Shown here: positions 11,146-22,926 of the stretch, one piece after another
Layout of the letters: each line of letters begins with the position of its first letter
Position numbering within the stretch: position 1 is the stretch's first letter
Origin: Chelonoidis abingdonii
Taxonomy: Eukaryota; Chordata; Testudines; Testudinidae
Length of the DNA stretch: 64,000 nt
Assembly (NCBI RefSeq): GCF_003597395.2
Contig: NC_133771.1
Span: 56,823,464-56,887,463, forward strand
Direction: 5' to 3'
Translations under genes and position numbers: made by a program
The notes under the pieces: model-generated
What the model saw: the letters and a program-made list of their open reading frames with translations, nothing else
What the model was told of the DNA's origin: nothing
Databases searched by the model: none

Positions 11146-11864
11146 TGTAATAAGCCTCTGTCCCAAATCTGGACCTTAGCGTCCAAAATCTGGGTGCTTA
11201 GCATGAACCTCCAAGCTTAATTACCAGCTTGGATCTTATCTCGCTGCCACCAATCAGGATTCTGAGTACCTGATAAACTCTCTNNNNNNNNNNNNNNNNN
11301 NNNNNNNNNNNNNNNNNNNNNNNNNNNNNNNNNNNNNNNNNNNNNNNNNNNNNNNNNNNNNNNNNNNNNNNNNNNNNNNNNNNNNNNNNNNNNNNNNNNN
11401 NNNNNNNNNNNNNNNNNNNNNNNNNNNNNNNNNNNNNNNNNNNNNNNNNNNNNNNNNNNNNNNNNNNNNNNNNNNNNNNNNNNNNNNNNNNNNNNNNNNN
11501 NNNNNNNNNNNNNNNNNNNNNNNNNNNNNNNNNNNNNNNNNNNNNNNNNNNNNNNNNNNNNNNNNNNNNNNNNNNNNNNNNNNNNNNNNNNNNNNNNNNN
11601 NNNNNNNNNNNNNNNNNNNNNNNNNNNNNNNNNNNNNNNNNNNNNNNNNNNNNNNNNNNNNNNNNNNNNNNNNNNNNNNNNNNNNNNNNNNNNNNNNNNN
11701 NNNNNNNNNNNCAGGCAGAACAAAGACAAAACGCACCCAGAAGTTCCCTCCCTCACTTTGAAAAATCCAGTTTCCTGATTGATCCTCTGATCAGGTGTTT
11801 GGTTCCCTTTGTTAACCCTTTACAGGTAAAAGAAACATTAACCCTTAGCTATCTGTTTATGACA
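11146..11864 (-). mobile_element. Gypsy-type solo LTR, interrupted by an assembly gap
   Basis: Same family and orientation as the LTR at 4319-5191. It starts TGTAATAAGCCTCTG and ends TCTGTTTATGACA, with a perfect 5-bp target duplication GGGTC at 11141-11145 and 11865-11869. The middle is lost in an N run (11284-11711), so its true length is unknown. The gap could in principle hide internal element sequence, but a single LTR is simplest. Confidence 0.88.
11284..11711. other. Assembly gap (428 N)
   Basis: Run of N within the LTR. The left edge falls right after GATAAACTCTCT, which is also where the LTR fragment at 56.6 kb stops. Long open frames reported across this gap are artefacts. Confidence 0.99.
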
Positions 11865-11881
11865 GGGTCAGAGAGAGTTAC

Positions 11882-11985
11882 AATGACTCTACAGTCCCAT
11901 GATTAAGGCACTCACCTAGGACTGGGTATTTGAATCAAGGTCTCCCAAGTCCTGCATGAGTGCTCTAAGTGGTCAACTCTTCAGC
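11882..11985. repeat. Second tRNA-like palindromic unit
   Basis: The plus-strand head GATTAAGGCACTCACCTAGG is followed by a minus-strand head whose reverse complement reads GACCACTTAGAGCACTC and then TTGATTCAAA. The head-to-head arrangement repeats that of 10976-11107. Confidence 0.45.
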
Positions 11986-12310
11986 ATAAGAAGGGCACTA
12001 CAATCACCACCTCTTTCTGCTGTATTTTGCCAGAGTAGCTGTGCTCAGAGCATGCCTTCTGGATTGGATCCCACAGGTGAGACAGGCAGGGGATACCTAG
12101 ATTGAGAATGAAATCAGGGTTTGAACGTGAGCTGGATGCCAGTGTCCAGATTGAGACAGTTTTGCACATGCCCATTAGCAGGGATTTAGGTTCCTATGGG
12201 GTTAGGCAGCTGAGTGGGGGTTCTGAGGATCCACATTTTGGATTTAGACACCTGAAGTAGAAGGCAGCTTCCCACATCGCTCTGTGAAGCTGACACCTGA
12301 TGTGAATAAG

Positions 12311-13737
12311 GCCCAGACTTTAGTGACTGAATTCTATCACCATGTGCCAGTAGTATATGTCAAATGAATTGTGGTTGTTCCAGTTCCCAGTAGAAAGGTG
12401 TTTTCCCCCTACTACATTTGGTCATAAATTAAGGATTTCATTATCCATGGCTGTCAGTATAGTACCTCTCAGAAACTCTTATATTAGGAAATTAAGGTAT
12501 ACAATGAGTGTTAAGACCTGATTTCACTCAGGATAACTTCATTAACATTAATAAATCCTGTAAACTCACTGAGCAAAGAGAATTGGGCCTATTAACATTA
12601 ATTGTTCTTTAAAATATCTTTTTGAACAAGGCAAATAAGTATGTTATTGTATGTATGTTATTCTATCCACTTTACAATGACTTAGAATTATATTACTTTT
12701 TTCCCAAAATAAACAGGCACAATAGATACTTTTCCCCAAATGAGAGTTATTCCCTTCCCATGCACAAGTAGAAAGATGAAAAGATCTCATTTTCATTTAG
12801 TAAACACATATTTTGCAATACTGTATGCAATACTTCTGTAGTGTAATGTGCAAGACTTTGTTTTCCTAATAATTTATTGAAATTTCTAGGGTCCCATTGA
12901 ATACTGTATACACTGAATAATGATTCCACAGCTGTGGTGTAGGCCCTGGGGTGTCTCAACATGCATTTTGTTGTTACATTCTCAGAAAATTGATTTTCAG
13001 CACAATAATTTTCAAAACAACATTATGTATAATTCCCCTCTTGGGTACTATGAAGGAACACATGGCATAATGCTATCCATAAAAATAGTTTTTAAAGTTT
13101 TGCCCACATAAAATAATAACAGATCCAATGGAGATGATTTTGCAGTTAGCAAAGCTTTTTTTTCTGTACTCAGTTTACTTGCATATCCTCATATTGTTGT
13201 TACTAGATTGCAGTGTGCTCTCCCGCATATCACCCAGCCTTTCCAGCTCTTCTCTTCAGGAGCTGACAACTCTGTTCTCAATCCAGAAAAGGCACATCGA
13301 CTTCAACAGATCTGCTCATGTGCTTTGTTGGACTGGGGACAGAACACTCACTATGTTGCAGGATAGAGCCCTATGACTCTTCTAATTATTTTTTCCTGTA
13401 GCATATATGACATTTACACAATACTTGATGGTTTGATATGATACAATGACATTATTTGCATTTACTTGAAATTGCCACATATCTTACTCAAAGCTCCACC
13501 TCTCCTGATTAAAGTGGCTAATCTAAACTCGTACTAATCCCTCACCTACTGACCTCATATCACCATGAAATCTCTATATCTAGTTATAATGGAAGAGATA
13601 TGTAAGTCTGGATAGAAATTTTTTGTTATTTATTTATCAAATCCAATTTACTTGTAAAATAAAGGATTTGATTACATAACTGTATTTTAGATATACTATT
13701 CTAAACTATTACCTCTCACATCTGAAACTAATAGTAT
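12311..13737 (+). other. ADGRB3 intron, no recognised element
   Basis: AT-rich intron. Open frames of 63-82 codons at 12750-13376 match no known protein. No other structure recognised. Confidence 0.6.
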
Positions 13738-13875
13738 AGGGCAAAATTCTGAAGCCCTTACTTAGTCCTCACTCAGCCAAAACACGCATTGGCCTGAATT
13801 CTGAAGCCTTTACTCAGACAAAATTCTCATTGGAATTAATAAAACTTTAGTCTATGTAAATAATTTCAGGATTTG
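13738..13875. repeat. Old palindromic-family repeat, tandem parts
   Basis: Two similar units, GGGCAAAATTCTGAAGCCCTT and about 55 bp later GGCCTGAATTCTGAAGCCTTT, each followed by ACTCAG and a CATTGG/ATTGGAATT core. It resembles the reptile repeat with an AAAATTCTG...CCATTGACTTCAATGG plan. Heavily decayed. Confidence 0.45.
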
Positions 13876-15059
13876 ACCCCTGTCATTTGGACCTTTATCA
13901 CCTGTCAGTGTATTTCCCTACAATAAGACAACTTGGATTTTCTTGAAAATAGCAATACATAGCATACTTTGTACTTACCAATGCATCATTAACTCTGCCT
14001 TTGCATTCAGTGTGAACTTGATTCCTGTTTAACATGCCTTTCATGCCAGAAGTGTCTGAGGCACTTCACAAAATCATTAACCAAAAACTTTTAGAGAACA
14101 ACTCTAATGTTAGTCTCCAGAAACAGAGACTCAGCAGTGATAGGTTTCATACTTTAAGTACGTTGATGTAAAGTCTAGATCCCTTCAGTTAAGAGCCCCA
14201 AATTGGGTACAGACAAAAAATGTTGGTCAGTTACAAAGTCTGACATGACTCACAATGTCAATCATTCACTTATGTAAACTGGACAAAAGACTTATCTTAA
14301 AGACTAATAGGCCAACTTTGTATCCTGTGTGATCCGTAAGAGAAAATCAACATGTATTGTAATTTTGTTTGGTTTTGCTTCCTTTCAAATTATGCCATAC
14401 TATTAAAGCATTTAAGGGTACATTTTCTATGCAATGCATGGGGAGCTAAGCATAGTATTAACATTAATGTTAATAGTTATTTGATAACTGTAGCTGTACA
14501 TATTACATTGGAATTTTTTTTATTACTGTTAAGTATTAATCTGCTGCCATAGTATATTACTCAAAAGGAATACGGAATAGCTTTAATTTAGAGTGTTACC
14601 AAAATTGAAAATAGGATGTTAACTAAAAAACAAAGTGTTCCTTTTTTTATATAAGCACTATAACCTATTTAAATATTTGAATTCTTGTTGTATGACATAG
14701 CCAAGTAAATTAGACTGTAGAATTCATGCCCTGCTTCAGAAAGAATGGTTTGATTCCTTGTGCTCTCAGTTGAGCTATGTTTCTAATATTGTGGTAATGA
14801 CATTTCATATCTCAGTGCTCCAGCAAAATGGAATCCTCTGTCAAGCACTGTTCCCTTAGGGAAAATAAAAAAAAACATTGAAGATTTGAGATGTCATGTT
14901 ACTGTAACAAAATCTAGATGGACTAGACGTTTCAGTAATAGATGGTAAACTCTGCCCTATTAATATGTGCTCCTGTGAACAGTTGTGCTTATTTTTAAAA
15001 TGAGCCTGAGGGATCATAAGCAACATGGATTATATACATCATGTAAACATCTGTTTATT
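13876..15059 (+). other. ADGRB3 intron, no recognised element
   Basis: AT-rich sequence including a TTAACATTAATGTTAATAG palindrome at about 14458. No exon or repeat family recognised. Confidence 0.55.
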
Positions 15060-15067
15060 CTAGCATG

Positions 15068-15255
15068 CAGAGGTAGATTAGGTGTTTGTGGGGGCCCTGC
15101 CAACCCGTTTTGCCTGAAGTCCTCACTGCCCCGCCTCCCAGCACTCTGACAGGGAACAGGGTCAAGGCACAGGAGTGCCCATTTTTCTAGGGATCCCCAA
15201 TTGGCCGAGGTCTCTGGGGACAGTCCCCATTGGCCCAGTGGCTAATCTGCCACTG
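15068..15255. mobile_element. hAT-type MITE (188 bp) with target duplication
   Basis: Inverted ends CAGAGGTAGATTAG (left) and the reverse complement of CAGTGGCAGATTAG (right), 12 of 14 equal. The 8-bp target duplication is CTAGCATG at 15060-15067 and CTAGCATA at 15256-15263. It is non-coding, with a GC-rich interior unlike the flanking intron. Confidence 0.85.
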
Positions 15256-15335
15256 CTAGCATAGGCATCACCTGATAAGAACTGAATTCTGTCATAGAGA
15301 GGTGACAATAAAATACACATATAGATACTCTACAT

Positions 15336-15554
15336 CAGTGGTTCTCAAACTTTTCTACTGGTGACCCCTTTACATAGCAAGCCTCTATGTGCGACCCCCC
15401 CTTACAATTTAAAAACACCTTTAAATATATTTAACATCATTATAGATGCTGCAGGCAAAGCGGGGATGGAGGTGGAGGCTGACAGCTTGCAACCCTCCGT
15501 GTAATAACCTCGTTACCCCCTGAGGGGTCCTGACGCCCAGTTTGAGAATCCCTT
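15336..15554. mobile_element. hAT-type MITE (219 bp) with perfect target duplication
   Basis: Starts CAGTGGTTCTCAAACTTTTC and ends CCAGTTTGAGAATCCCTT, the typical ends of a widespread hAT group. A perfect 8-bp duplication CTCTACAT lies at 15328-15335 and 15555-15562. Non-coding. It lies 81 bp from the previous hAT element and belongs to a different family. Confidence 0.88.
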
Positions 15555-15667
15555 CTCTACATAAAGGTAGTTGAGGATATGGTAGGAGCTATAGAAAGCT
15601 AATAGCCAAATATTTTCTGAAGTGAACACATGTTAACAAAGATCTATTTTAAAAGGAGATTTGTAAG

Positions 15668-15727
15668 GGCCTTATCCAAAGTCAATGCAAAGACTCCCAT
15701 TAACTTCAGCAGGCTTTGGATCCAGCC
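15668..15727. repeat. Short palindromic-family fragment
   Basis: GGCCTTATCCAAAGTCAATG, then ACTCCCATTAACTTCAGCAGGCTTTGGATCC. This is one arm and the core of the CCATTGACTTCAATGG-type repeat also seen at 29938 and 55070. Confidence 0.5.
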
Positions 15728-15899
15728 TTGAAAGCACCAATATGAATATTTAAATGTGTTTGGATAATGCAGTTGCTTATACGTATCTTGAAATGATTTT
15801 CAGTCATTAGGATCAGCCTTTCTCTGTTAGATATAGATATAGAACAATCAGTAGACTCTCCCAAAGCACTCATCTATCTTCACATTGTCTGGCTATACC
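15728..15899 (+). other. ADGRB3 intron, no recognised element
   Basis: Short AT-rich intronic stretch with nothing recognised. Confidence 0.5.
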
Positions 15900-16620
15900 A
15901 GAAGAAGAACAGGAGGCACTAGAGGTGGTTTAATTAGGCCTCAACCTTTATTCTAAACTCTCTGGGAGTATCTGGTAGATAAAAGTGTGCAGAGCAGGAA
16001 ATTCCATAAACATTTTCATATAATACCAGGGGGTTTACATCAGCCCTCCCCCTTACCAGTCCTGAACACCAGCCAACCCACTGCTGGGACTTCACCGTCC
16101 TCCCCTTAAATGAGGGCTGGAGAGGACTATAAAGGAGGTGGGATTTGCTTCCTGACATGTCAGTCATAGGAGCCTCAAACCTCCTCCTCTTGCCCCCTAT
16201 TTTCTCTCTTTCAATGAATACCTCCTTTAAATCCTTTACCAATCCATTTTATCTGATGACTGTATCCTTTGGAGTACCTGCACTGGACATCCACCCCATG
16301 TTTACATAATGATTTGCAACATCCTACTTAATGCCCATTCCATGCTGCCCCAACTGAGCCCTCCCAAAACCACAGTGGGGAAGGCAAAAAACCCTTACTT
16401 CACCTTGGCCGATCTGGAGGTGAGGAGAGAATTCCTTCTCAGCCCCCCAAGAAAGGAGGGGTGTTGGGGGAGGGAGGTGCTGCGCCACCTGGTCCAGGAG
16501 AAGAAAAGAGGACTTTGCCTGCCTGGCATGGACCTATATAGTACTCTCTCTCTTCTGGTCACCTGAGGGGGAGGGATGGATGCTGACCTGCTCTGCAACT
16601 GCTGTAAAAGTCACTCTTAC
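15900..16620. repeat. GC-richer block, probable interspersed repeat of unknown family
   Basis: This block stands out from the AT-rich intron: it has C-rich and G-rich stretches, a TATAAAGGAGG-like sequence at about 16131, and frames of 102 codons (minus, 15934-16242) and 85 codons (plus, 16309-16566) that resemble no known protein. The text CCTCAACCTTTATTCTAAA near 15945 resembles a common turtle repeat from memory, but I cannot name it. No terminal repeats were found. Confidence 0.4.
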
Positions 16621-17027
16621 CCTTTAAAGTGAGACACATTTTCCTGTGTGGTGTGGTCATTTTTCAAGTTAGTAGTTGGGGAAAAAAGGCAAAGGCAGCA
16701 CTTTGAAAGAAAGATGTTCTGATCCACCTTGAGACAAATGAATTATATTCATCTAAAGGCTATCTGAAGGTTTGTTTGTCAGTCTGTCTTTCTAATCAGT
16801 AATTCACACTTAAGGAATGATGCTTCTGTTGGCGTTGTTGCTCTCTAATCTTTACAGTGTCCTGGAATGGTTGGTAACACGAATCAAAAACAAACTTATT
16901 TTCTAGCCTAATTCTTAGGCATAGAAACCACCTGAAAATATCCAGAGGATCTTTCTTTTAATTTGTTAATGTTAGAGGTAACTGTTAATATTAACGGAAT
17001 TTTTTGTTTCTAATCATTATTTTTCAG

Positions 17028-17130
17028 AAATTTTACTGTTGTTAATTCCAAAATCATTGTCGTCACTATAAGGCCTGAACCCAAAACAGCGGATTCATTT
17101 CTAGAGATAGAGTTAGCACATCTGGCTAAT
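17028..17130 (+). CDS. ADGRB3: ADGRB3 exon, GAIN domain (third in window)
   Basis: Acceptor TTTTCAG at 17021-17027 and donor AAT|GTAAGT at 17131. Joined to AG from the exon ending at 2144 it reads [25 protein letters not shown] and [10 protein letters not shown], and it ends in phase 0. NFT is an N-glycosylation sequon, and the final Asn makes a second one (N-G-T) with the next exon. The piece is the beta-rich part of the GAIN domain just before the GPS motif. The intron before it is 14,883 bases and holds the CR1, both solo LTRs and two hAT elements. Confidence 0.96.
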
Positions 17131-17964
17131 GTAAGTATTGCTGCAACAAATCTTTATTTCCAGCTGTATTCTTCTTTAAAAAAAAAGCCTGATAAAATCA
17201 AAGCACAGAGATACAAGGCATACTCTGAATAGACTGTTTTCATGTTGCGTGCGTACAGAACTGCCTGACCCTTTGTTTCTGTCATTCTTATAGTTTTCAT
17301 TTATACAGCAATTTTCATAGGGAACTCTACATTAACTGCTTTGATAGATACAATGGCAAATGTAGTATTTGTACATTGGTTTTCCTTTTGTTATCAGATG
17401 AGGTCCATAGTGCAACACACGCTTCAGGCCTTTTCTTACTTTTTTCTTTGCCATTATGAGATACATGAAAGTCCGATTCATATTTGACTACATTATCAGA
17501 ATATGAAAATGGAACCTCATTCCAGTTTTCAAGTTCTACAGATTCACAGGATCTTGTTTTTTCTGCTATTTACTTGGCCTGCATCATAATTAAAAGAGTT
17601 TAAAGCCAAAAAACCCTCTAAATTTAATTTCGTATTAAAGGGTGACTAGAGTTGTACAGAAATATCAAACAATTTTTCTTGCTGCTTTCAGCTACCTCTT
17701 GATATCAAAGACAACTTTTACCGGAAAGTTGTGTGAAGTAAGACATCCTGATAAGAACAAAGCCTATCGATCACAAGGCCAGTGATGTCTGAGACTTTAT
17801 AATATGCAGAATTTCTGCCTGACTTTTTACATTGGTAATGAAGAGTTAGCAGTTATATTGAATCAAGGAGGAAAGAGACATTTAAGAAAGGCATATAAAA
17901 TAAAGTTATTGTATTAACATAAAAGACTTCAAAGTTAATGGCATTTTGTTACATTTAATGGGAC
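17131..17964 (+). other. ADGRB3 intron, no recognised element
   Basis: AT-rich intron with nothing recognised. Confidence 0.6.
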
Positions 17965-18045
17965 AAGTTCTCCATTGGCCTATTCGAATGCAATTTCACT
18001 GACATTAATGGAGTTACACTCAGCATCCTGTGGATTTGACCCAAA
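17965..18045. repeat. Short palindromic-family fragment
   Basis: TTTCACTGACATTAATGGAG followed by TTACACTCAGCATCCTGTGG and GATTTGACCC: a half of the repeat type that carries CACTGACTTCAATGGAGTTAC. Confidence 0.45.
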
Positions 18046-20401
18046 GACTCTGTAGGAAACTGGATGGCTATTGGAATTTATGTGGCAATCTGGCCCATTC
18101 ATCTCTAAGTTTTTGGTTTACATCCAGCCCAGGCTGGAAGTGACAGAATATTATTACCATCTACTGACTATTCAGTAGTTGATATGAAATTAGGTTTATG
18201 GTCTCATCTAATTCCTAGTGATCAGAGATTACAAAGAACGTCACAAATGGTCCTCATGGTCAAGTTTAGCAGACAGGAAAAGATGGAACAAGCAAGGAGT
18301 CTGAGTTACCCTCTGAATCCTAGAGGTAGTATTTTAAAGTAAGGGTTTACACACATTGATATGGCAGTTTGGGGAAGCTTTTACACTGTTGCAGCCAATG
18401 TGGTACTTTTTCTATGGATTAACAGAAACTTCAATGTCCAGCAATGTCAGGAACGAAAATTTCACTAAAAAACATAATGGGCTGTATTCAGTCAGACTAC
18501 TTTGAGGCATGGACCACAAATGAACATGGAAGCTCAGTCTTAGCACTTCATGTCTATTTATCAGAAAAGCGAGACAGCTTGTGGAAAATATTTCCCTTAC
18601 TGTATTTAGGTAAGTCAGATCATGGAGATCTTCAGACGAGCTCAAACTACTTCTAGATCTTTGATTTTTGTTTATATTATTTTATTATTTATTAGTTGTG
18701 GAGTTATTTTTACAGCTCATAACTAAGTAATGTGAAAGGATCATTTCATATGTGGAAACTTGGTTGGTTAGTCACAGGGCTATAGCCCAGGTAGATGGGG
18801 GAAAGAAAAGAGAAGATTGTAATGACTTTGTTCATAGCTTTAAAATAAGAGGTAAGAAACAATCAAGGTAATATCAGTAAGTTCTGTATTAGTGTTGAAA
18901 TCAACTGAGAAATCTAAAGTAAGTAATTAAAATGGCATGATGTAAACAAGGCAAAAGGAAGGTTAAATGAATGTCTTCACAGGTTGATTTCTAGAAAAAG
19001 ACATTAAAGAGGGACCTGTTTCTTTAGCTTGTTTGTTTTATTATTCTTTTTTAAAATGTACAGACCCAGCACTTGCCCATTTTCCAGTTCTTTAGAAAGG
19101 TTCATTCTGGCAATGGGAGATGCAGGACATCAATTGTGATCTGGCATTGTCTACCTTTTGTAACAGGATATTAATGAGTACTGTATTAGCACAGGACTAG
19201 GAAATGCTGACAAGGCAAGAGGATAGTAACCTTGTCAATAACATTATGGACCTGGCACTGTTTTCTTCTGGCTCAATTTTAGCTCAATAATATTTTACTC
19301 CAAATATCTGAAAGTTTTCTCCAAATTATACAGCCAGACAACTGCCCCCATGTGGAATCTCACTGAAGTCACTGTGACACCACATGAACATGGGAGTTAT
19401 CCTGTGCCAATCCAAATGCAGAATCCTGGCCTAAAAACTGGGAACAGAAATTGATTTTACAATTTTGAATGGCTTTAATGTTTAGTGGTTTTCTGTTCAT
19501 GATAGTTTCCCAGATGAGATTTTATATAAAGAAGAGCAATTGGAGATGCTGTGGCACATTCTCTGATTTGTGTCTTTTGCATTTTTAGACTGAGTGATCT
19601 TCATTTTCTTTATTAGAATTTACCTCAGCTGAAAATTAGAATCTAATTTTCTCTAATTATAATGTCTTAATATACCATAATCTGTCTTTTAACTTTGAAC
19701 ATCACACACAGTAATTAAGGTGAAAATGGTTTTACTTCATGTCTAGACTTTTGACTATTATACATTAATGGCTCAGAGTTTAATCATGATGTCAATTAAG
19801 TGGGCTAATTATTAAATTAATTATATTAAATATTAAATAGGAATTAAAATGCAGACACTTTATTCCAATTAATCTTGTCTAGAAGTTTTCTTTGTGGTGT
19901 TGCTCTTTTCAAACTTTGCCTTTTTTAATATTATCTATACTATACCAATCAAAAAAGTCTGTAGTTGAATGGATTAATGATTAACTTGTGATCTCTAAAA
20001 TGTACTCAGGGAGCTGTGGAAGTATAGTTACATTTTTTTAATTATTATTTTTGTTAATTTATTTGTCACCTGATTGATTAAAATAAATTCTATTATGTAT
20101 ACATCTGAGATGTAGAAGGGCTTCTTGCACAAACACGCATAAGTAATTGCGAAAAAGACATATGTGCATGTGAAAACCTCTGTTGGTCACAGCTAGAATA
20201 TTTCAGGGCTTTATTTTCAAACAATAAAATGTGAATTAATAAATTCCATTCTAACTACTTATAATAGGTGTTCATGTGCTCAAAATGAATGCATTACTAT
20301 AATTGCATTTTACACTCAAATTTGGTATTTATTCATAACATTTAATTATTTTACATATATATATACTACCCATCAGTGGTATACCCAAATATTTTACCCA
20401 T

Positions 20402-20404
<3 letters not shown>
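18046..20404 (+). other. ADGRB3 intron; AT-rich block with TAATTA-type sites
   Basis: No exon recognised. At about 19760-19850 an AT-rich stretch with several TAATTA and ATTAAT motifs (homeodomain-type sites) could be a conserved element; conservation cannot be judged from one sequence. Confidence 0.5.

Positions 20405-20432
<28 letters not shown>
20405..20432 (+). repeat. (TG)n microsatellite
   Basis: About 14 uninterrupted TG units, preceded by a short TATATATATA run at 20355-20366. Confidence 0.97.
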
Positions 20433-22926
20433 ATCGGTAAGCTATTTGAAATATAGCACTTTATAGTATTTGAACTTGTAGTTGGTTTTAAATATAGCGC
20501 AGACCATGGTACTCTGTAACATGCTAATATAGCTTGCAGTGTGTTGCTCGCAGTACACGGTATTTAATGCCATCCAGTATGATCACAGGTGGATTATATG
20601 AGCAGTATGATCATGATTGTGACATTTTTCTAATAGTTATGCTGGGAAAGGCGCCAACATCATGGACTTAGTTCCAGAAAGAATGTGAAATGCCATCTCC
20701 TAACTTTGCAGAACCTCTGCTCCTATATCAAAGGACAATGCAGCAGCAGCAATCTAGTAATATTATCAGAGTTAAAGCTTCTGGTTTTGATTACTTCCAC
20801 TAAAACTTTGACTTCCAATTATTGTGGGCCTACATAGCACGCACAATTATGCACCATGTCTTGAATATTGAAAGTTTTATGTACCACACCTATGTATTTC
20901 TACTGCCAGTGTGTCAAGGATTTTTGGAGGACTATCAGTGACATTTATGCTGCTTTCAATGTCACAGTTTCATCTCCTATTCATTTCCATGGTGAGTCAC
21001 ACTCCCCTCTCCATGTGAATGAGCTCCAAAAGGGCCACAGATTTGTGACCTGAAAACTATGTGGATTTGCCTTGGTACTGGGCATTGATTGAAATGTTCT
21101 TCTTTAAAATCATTCTTTTAGCTAAGTCTGAACAGGGTCACCTTTTTCTCAAAGTATTTTAAAGTCTTTTCTCCATGCAGTATGGAAATAGATAGTGTAG
21201 GCTGTCCATCACTGGGGAAAAAAATCACAGCTACGTGCCTGTATAGTGGCATCGGTTTTAGGCATAAGTTTTAAGTATGATCATGACTGCATAAGAATGA
21301 ATACAGGTAGATTACTTCAAGTCTCAAGACACTTTCAAGATGCAGAATCCTTTTTTATTATAATGTTCCTGTTATTGCCAATTGTGATTCTTCCACAATC
21401 TCTTCTATTGATGCTTCAGAATACTTTGGGCCGTGGTACAAGATGCATACACTGGCTGTGTATGTGGCTGTTATGTGTTTTTAGTCTTTTATTTTAGATT
21501 ATGAAGTCACTTATCTATGTTCGTAAGGTGTGATGTGAATTTAAAGTACCACATGTATTTTTAAATAATTATACCAAACTCAGATCATTTAATATAGTCA
21601 CCAAACTAGTGAACTACAAGATCCAAACTTCATTAAATATGTTTGTTTCTGGAGTCTGGAAGAGAAAGCTATGCCTGTCTGTAAAAAGGGTGATAGAAGA
21701 ATTCTAACAAATGGGTGGATATTTTCTTTCATTAATATTAATAAATAGTTTCTGCATTTTGAAACAGCTGTGAAATAAAATGATGTGTGTGAAAGTGCTT
21801 CTTTAAAAATATTGTCCACTGGCAACCTGAACAACTGACTTTTTCAATACTATCCTAAGACTGGTATATAAAGATGAAAATTACTTGATCATTTTAAACT
21901 ATTCCTTGCAATTTCCATTGTTTTTCTTTTCCATCAATCTTTTGTTGGTGGAGTTGTGCTTTTGTGCCCAGTTTCTATTTTAATTGATTCCTAACTTTAA
22001 GATATCTGTGCCAAAAGTGCTATATATGACTTCTAGGAGAACATTACATGAACATCATGACAAAATATGTCTTGTGCATGTAAAATAGAACCTTGAAATC
22101 TGTTCCTTTAGATGTCTGCAGTTTTGTTTGTGATTCTGTATTATACATCTACTGTAGTTTGTGTAGCTGTGGCTTCATGCATACCCAATCTTTACAACAA
22201 ACGGTCCTGCAGTCTTTACTCAATCAAAATGTTCATTAGAGTTAATGTACACTTAGCCTGAAAAAACATTTGTTGGATTGGGCCCAAACTTTGAATTTTA
22301 GTCTTCACTTCATAGTGGACAGAAGGAAATAAGAGCAATAATAAAGAGCCTTCAATTTTCTGAAATATTACCCCACTTTAATATGTGTAAGAAACTGAGA
22401 TTTAGGGCCCAGGCTCCCACTGATATCAATGGGAGTTGAGCTGGGCTAATACTGAGTAGGAAAAAGTAGAATATTTGCTTTGATGTAAACCTTTTACCAT
22501 TAATGGCGCAAAAGATCCAGAAGGCCGTTAATTTTCTCTCTTCATTAAATAATCTACCAGTATAGCCAGTTTCTACAGTGAACTTCTCCTCCGGCAGCCT
22601 TGGCATTGGGCCTTAGTAAGAGGCAGGACTGGAATGTGACCAAAGTGTTACTGTGCCCCAGCTATTCTCCACTGGTGGATGGCCTGTTGTGATCAATAGT
22701 CAGTTGGGCTACTTTAAAGTGTGTGGGTCCAAGAACTGGCATCAGAAATAGGGAGTCTCAGTCTAAGCACTGTTAAGGCTTTATCTACATACAAAAACGG
22801 TACTGATTTAACAAAATCAGTTTAGAAAGTGATGTAGTTAAATCAGCTCAACCGCCTAATGTGAATATTCTGAAATAGAATTAGGAATGTCTACAAAAAT
22901 GGGATGCAACAACTAAACTACGTAGA
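20433..22926 (+). other. ADGRB3 intron, mostly no recognised element
   Basis: AT-rich intron. At about 22395-22440 GGCTCCCACTGATATCAATGGGAGTTGAG is a short palindromic-family core. No other feature recognised; the open frames at 20868-22606 lack homology. Confidence 0.55.

Larger units (their letters stand above)
10620..12310. repeat. Old interspersed repeat with tRNA-like palindromic segments
   Basis: Repeated variants of TTAGGCACCTAA-like motifs in both orientations occur at about 10672, 10755, 10860 and 12190. Two palindromic segments with tRNA-like promoter boxes (10976-11108 and 11882-11985) mark a composite repeat. A solo LTR with a perfect 5-bp duplication interrupts it. The family is unknown to me and the outer limits are approximate. 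The minus-strand frame near 12000-12170 is not a gene. Confidence 0.5.

Noticed and set aside
11217..11756. Open frames of 179 and 160 codons on the minus strand
   Set aside because: They consist mainly of translated N from the assembly gap inside a solo LTR.
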